From the NCBI RefSeq assembly GCF_016482685.1, contig NZ_JACYHF010000006.1, positions 248,001 to 312,000 on the forward strand: DNA of 64,000 bases, in the 5' to 3' direction. Shown here one piece after another: positions 59,285-64,000 of the stretch (positions are counted from its first letter, which is position 1; each line of letters opens with the position of its first letter). The position numbers and the translations under genes were made by a program. The notes under the pieces were generated by a model, which was not told the origin of the DNA, searched no databases, and saw nothing but the letters and a program-made list of their open reading frames with translations. This DNA is from Streptomyces sp. DSM 110735. Its GTDB lineage: Bacteria > Actinomycetota > Actinomycetes > Streptomycetales > Streptomycetaceae.

Positions 59285-60007
59285 TCAGACCCGCTCCGCC
59301 ACCAGTTCCCGCACCGGCCAGGTCCCGTCCACCACGGCCTCGGTGTCGCCCTTGCGGCGCAGGAAGCTCTGGAAGTCGGCAGCCCAGGCCGCGTACCACT
59401 CGATCTGGCGCCGGTGCAGCTCGGCCGGACCGAGCGCGGCGATCTTCGGGTGCCGCTCGGCTATCGCCACGGCGAGGCGGGCGGCGGCGAGGGCGTCGGC
59501 GGAGGCGTCGTGGGCGGCGGTGAGGGTTATGCCGTACTCGGCGCAGACCGCCTCCAGGTTGCGCTTGCCGCGGCGGTAGCGGTCCACCCAGCGGTCGATC
59601 GTGTACGGGTCGATGACTGGGCCCAGGGGCTCGCCGCCGAGCCGCTCGGACAGCGACGGCAGCCCGTGGCGGCGCAGTTCGGCGGAGAGCAGGGTGAGGT
59701 CGAAGGCGGCGTTGTAGGCGACGACCGGTATGCCGGTCTGCCAGGAGGAGACGAGCGCGGACGCGACGGCGTCGGCGACCTGGTCGGCCGGGCGCCCCTC
59801 GGCGGTCGCGCGCTCGTTGCTGACGCCGTGCACGGCGACCGCGTCGGCCGGGATCTCGACGCCCGGGTCCGCGAGCCATTCGCGGTGGCCCAGGAGTTCG
59901 CCCGCGCCGACCTCCAGGACGGAGGCGGTGACGATGCGTGCCTCCTGCGGGTCGGTTCCGGTCGTCTCCAGGTCGAAAGCGGTCAGCGTCTGCCGGTGCC
60001 AGGTCAT
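59285..60007 (-). CDS. DnaQ-like 3'-5' exonuclease
   Basis: The 240-residue protein has the DEDDh exonuclease motifs: ExoI TAFDLETTGTD, ExoII VVAYNAAFDLTLL and ExoIII TAAHDASADALAA (His and Asp). The C-terminal extension HRRQIEWYAAWAADFQSFLRRKG is found in actinobacterial stand-alone members. It is likely a proofreading or RNA-processing nuclease; whether it acts with DNA polymerase III is unknown. Confidence 0.9.
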   Translation of the reverse strand: MTWHRQTLTAFDLETTGTDPQEARIVTASVLEVGAGELLGHREWLADPGVEIPADAVAVHGVSNERATAEGRPADQVADAVASALVSSWQTGIPVVAYNAAFDLTLLSAELRRHGLPSLSERLGGEPLGPVIDPYTIDRWVDRYRRGKRNLEAVCAEYGITLTAAHDASADALAAARLAVAIAERHPKIAALGPAELHRRQIEWYAAWAADFQSFLRRKGDTEAVVDGTWPVRELVAERV

Positions 60008-60109
60008 GGGTGGTCCCCCTTTTCGTGGTGGTGCGTTCCCCCAGTGGCCTCCACCATGGCACGCGGCACTGACAACCCGGGGTCGACCCCCGCCCCACGG
60101 AGGGATGAT

Positions 60110-61348
60110 TCAGGACACCGGGCGCGAATCCGCCCAAGCCGTCTCGAATTCCTCGCGGTAGGTCGGGAAAAGACCGGCTTCGCCCACCTGGTCCGGGCGG
60201 ACCACCCGGCTGCCGCCCCGCAGCACCAGCACCGGCGACTCCATGCCGCGCGCCCCGCGCAGATAGGACTGCACCACACCGACCCCGTCCGCGCCGTCGC
60301 CGTCCACCAGATAGGCGGTGAAGCGCGGTGTCTCGTCGTACACCTGGATCTCGAAGGCGCCCGGGTCCCGCAGCCGGGAGCGGACCCGGCGCATGTGCAG
60401 GATGTTCATCTCGACCGAGCGGCTCAACTCGCCCCGCTTCATGCCGAGTTCGCGCTCGCGGCGCTTGACCGCGCTGGAGGCGGGGTTGAGGAAGAGCAGC
60501 CGTACCCGGCAGCCGGTCTCCGCGAGCCGGACCAGTCGGCGCCCGGAGAAGTTCTGCACCAGCAGGTTGAGTCCGATGCCGATGGCGTCCAGACGGCGCG
60601 CCCCGCCGAAGAGGTCCTCGGCCGGGAACTGCCGCATCAGCCGCACCCGGTCGGGGTGGACGGCCACCACGTCCGCGTACCGGTCGCCGACGAGGTCCTC
60701 CACCGCGTCCACCCGCAGACGCCCCGCCGAGGGCACGTCACCGCCCGCGCCGAGCAGTTCGAGGAGCCGGGCCGAGGCGCGCTCCGCCTGACCGAGGACC
60801 GCCTCGGACAGGGCGCGGTTGCGGGAGACGACGTTGCGCGTCACCTCCAGCTCGTCCAGGGCGAGTTCGAGGTCACGGCGCTCGTCGAAGTACGGCTCGA
60901 AGCAGGGCCAGTGCTGCACCATCAGCTCGCGCAACTGGGGCAGCGTCAGGAAGCTGAGCACGTTGTCGTCGGCCGGGTCGAGCAAGTAGCCCTTGCGGCG
61001 GCTGACTTCACGCACCGCGACGGCCCGCTGCACCCATTCCTGTCCGGCGGGTCCGGCGGCGGCCACCACCCAGTCGTCGCCGTGGACGGGCTCGTAGACC
61101 GGGCGCAACACGGCGGCCACGACGGCGCGCAGCCGCTGTTCGACGAGGTTCAGCCAGATGTAGGCCCGGCCGGCCCGCTGGGCGCGGGTGCGCACCTCCA
61201 GCCAGGCGCTCGCGTCCCAGTCCAGTTCCGGTCCGATCGACCCCGCGTCCATCGGCCGTGCCAGGGACACCGCGCCGGGCGGGACGTCCGTGGAGCTCCC
61301 CTCGTGACCCTCGCCACCAGGGGGCAGCTCCAGCCCTCCCGACCCCAC
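60110..61348 (-). CDS. SAV2148-family HEPN-domain-like protein
   Basis: The 412-residue protein from GTG 61348 (VGSGGLELPPGGEGHEG), 9 bases after GGAAGG, is highly conserved in Streptomyces as I recall it. The N-terminal region is helical (RTRAQRAGRAYIWLNLVEQRLRAVV) and includes HGDDWVVAAAGPAGQEWVQRAV and KGYLLDPADDNVLSFLTLPQLRELM. The central part (NRALSEAVLGQAERASARLLELL) is HEPN-like. The C-terminal third (RLVRLAETGCRVRLLFLNPASSAVKRRERELG) resembles effector/ligand domains that recognise nucleotides. The precise role is unknown. It is divergent from glgX. Confidence 0.75.
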   Translation of the reverse strand: MGSGGLELPPGGEGHEGSSTDVPPGAVSLARPMDAGSIGPELDWDASAWLEVRTRAQRAGRAYIWLNLVEQRLRAVVAAVLRPVYEPVHGDDWVVAAAGPAGQEWVQRAVAVREVSRRKGYLLDPADDNVLSFLTLPQLRELMVQHWPCFEPYFDERRDLELALDELEVTRNVVSRNRALSEAVLGQAERASARLLELLGAGGDVPSAGRLRVDAVEDLVGDRYADVVAVHPDRVRLMRQFPAEDLFGGARRLDAIGIGLNLLVQNFSGRRLVRLAETGCRVRLLFLNPASSAVKRRERELGMKRGELSRSVEMNILHMRRVRSRLRDPGAFEIQVYDETPRFTAYLVDGDGADGVGVVQSYLRGARGMESPVLVLRGGSRVVRPDQVGEAGLFPTYREEFETAWADSRPVS

Positions 61349-61761
61349 CCTGCACCGCCTTCCGTCCCCCGGACCTTCCCCGTCCCAACGATCAAGGAAG
61401 GGTACTCCGGGAGCGGCGGGCGGTGCAGCCGGATGGACAGGTCGGTTTCCCAACTTCCCGTCGGGCAGTGGCCGTTCCGCGCGGCGCGGGCGGCGGGAGT
61501 GAGCGGATTCATAGCGGTGAGCGCGCCGCGGCGGGCGCGTCCGCGCAGGTGCGGGCGCTGCCGGACCGTCCTCGCCCCGGGGGCGACCCGGCGGAAACCC
61601 GTGTTGACCCCGGGCCGTGTCCCGGCCGATATCCGAACGGGGCGCAACCGAGGCGCCATGGGAGCGCCAGACGGGGTAGTCCTCTGAAGGTCCCTCACTT
61701 TCGGGGAGACTCGCCGCCGACGCGCCCCCAGCGGGGCCGCCCACCTGAAAGAGTCGTGTCC
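61349..61761. other. 413-base divergent region before glgX
   Basis: Long open frames here are GC artefacts. On the + strand TTGACC (61604-61609) and GATATC (61628-61633) are spaced 18 bases apart, a weak sigma-70-like promoter candidate for glgX about 130 bases before its start. No repeat or RNA gene is seen. Confidence 0.35.
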
Positions 61762-63873
<2,112 letters not shown>

Positions 63874-63893
63874 GCGGACCGGGGGCGGTCCGC
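63874..63893 (+). terminator. Short hairpin after glgX
   Basis: GCGGACC (63874-63880) pairs with GGTCCGC (63887-63893) around GGGGGC, immediately after the stop. GGTCCGCGCGGG recurs at 63909. No T tract follows, so it may be only a partial terminator or an RNA-stabilising hairpin within a glgX-treY transcript. Confidence 0.45.
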
Positions 63894-63982
63894 GCGGGCG
63901 CATGGCCGGTCCGCGCGGGTCGCCGCTGGTCCGTACGGGGACCGGTGACACGAAACCGGGCACACGGGGTACGTAGCACTGC

Positions 63983-64000
63983 ATGACTGCTGCCGCGCGA
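63983..64000 (+). CDS. treY: Start of probable maltooligosyl trehalose synthase (cut by window end)
   Basis: Only six codons (MTAAAR) are visible. TreY usually follows glgX in Streptomyces and starts in a similar way. The call rests on this context alone. Confidence 0.35.

Overview
The window is chromosomal DNA from a high-GC actinomycete, almost certainly Streptomyces. The base composition is strongly GC-biased in third codon positions and GTG/TTG starts are common. Several Streptomyces-typical genes and arrangements are present: a sirA-cysHCDN-ssu sulfur cluster behind a short leader peptide, an alditol oxidase, an SAV2148-type protein, glgX apparently followed by treY, and a DUF2637 membrane protein. 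I see no rRNA or tRNA genes, insertion sequences, integrases or CRISPR arrays.

Layout. 1-2.8 kb: a xanthine dehydrogenase FAD subunit (cut by the window start) divergent from a PucR-type regulator. 2.8-5.5 kb: two non-coding arrays of decayed repeats around a TPR-like gene. 5.5-8.7 kb: a GntR/FCD regulator, an iron-box-controlled FhuF-like protein and a DUF2637 membrane protein. 8.7-13.8 kb: an anti-sigma-type ATPase, PoxB, a degenerate PP2C-like protein and a DUF456 protein. 13.8-18.6 kb: an SGNH esterase, an Ada-AlkA fusion with an apparently damaged active site, RsgA with a possible leader peptide, and a lipoprotein.

18.8-29.8 kb holds the most unusual content. Two translationally coupled genes encode a roughly 2,740-residue protein (helical/TPR scaffold, beta domain, STAND-like ATPase, Ser/Thr kinase) and a 926-residue protein built as two successive NERD nuclease plus kinase-like modules, only the second NERD keeping its catalytic residues. 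The domain logic (sensor scaffold, NTPase switch, kinase, nuclease) resembles conflict or stress-response systems. That role is inference. Immediately downstream, convergent, is a sigma-like/anti-sigma zinc finger/membrane/cellulose-binding fusion.

31.5-44.2 kb: an atypical radical SAM protein, alditol oxidase, a TetR regulator with a perfect operator-like palindrome coupled to a hydrolase and a homocysteine methyltransferase, a third repeat array, a carboxylesterase, a YihY-family membrane protein, a GAF regulator, a secreted protein and an acetyltransferase.

44.3-53.8 kb is a complete assimilatory sulfur operon. Sulfonate import (ssuABC), sulfate activation (cysDNC), APS reduction (cysH), sulfite reduction (sirA) and a siroheme chelatase lie in one direction behind a leader peptide and a triple GCACGTGC motif. 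53.8-64 kb: two small conserved genes, an ABC sugar importer of unknown substrate divergent from an APH-type kinase, a DnaQ-like exonuclease, an SAV2148-type protein, and glgX followed by the first codons of a probable treY.
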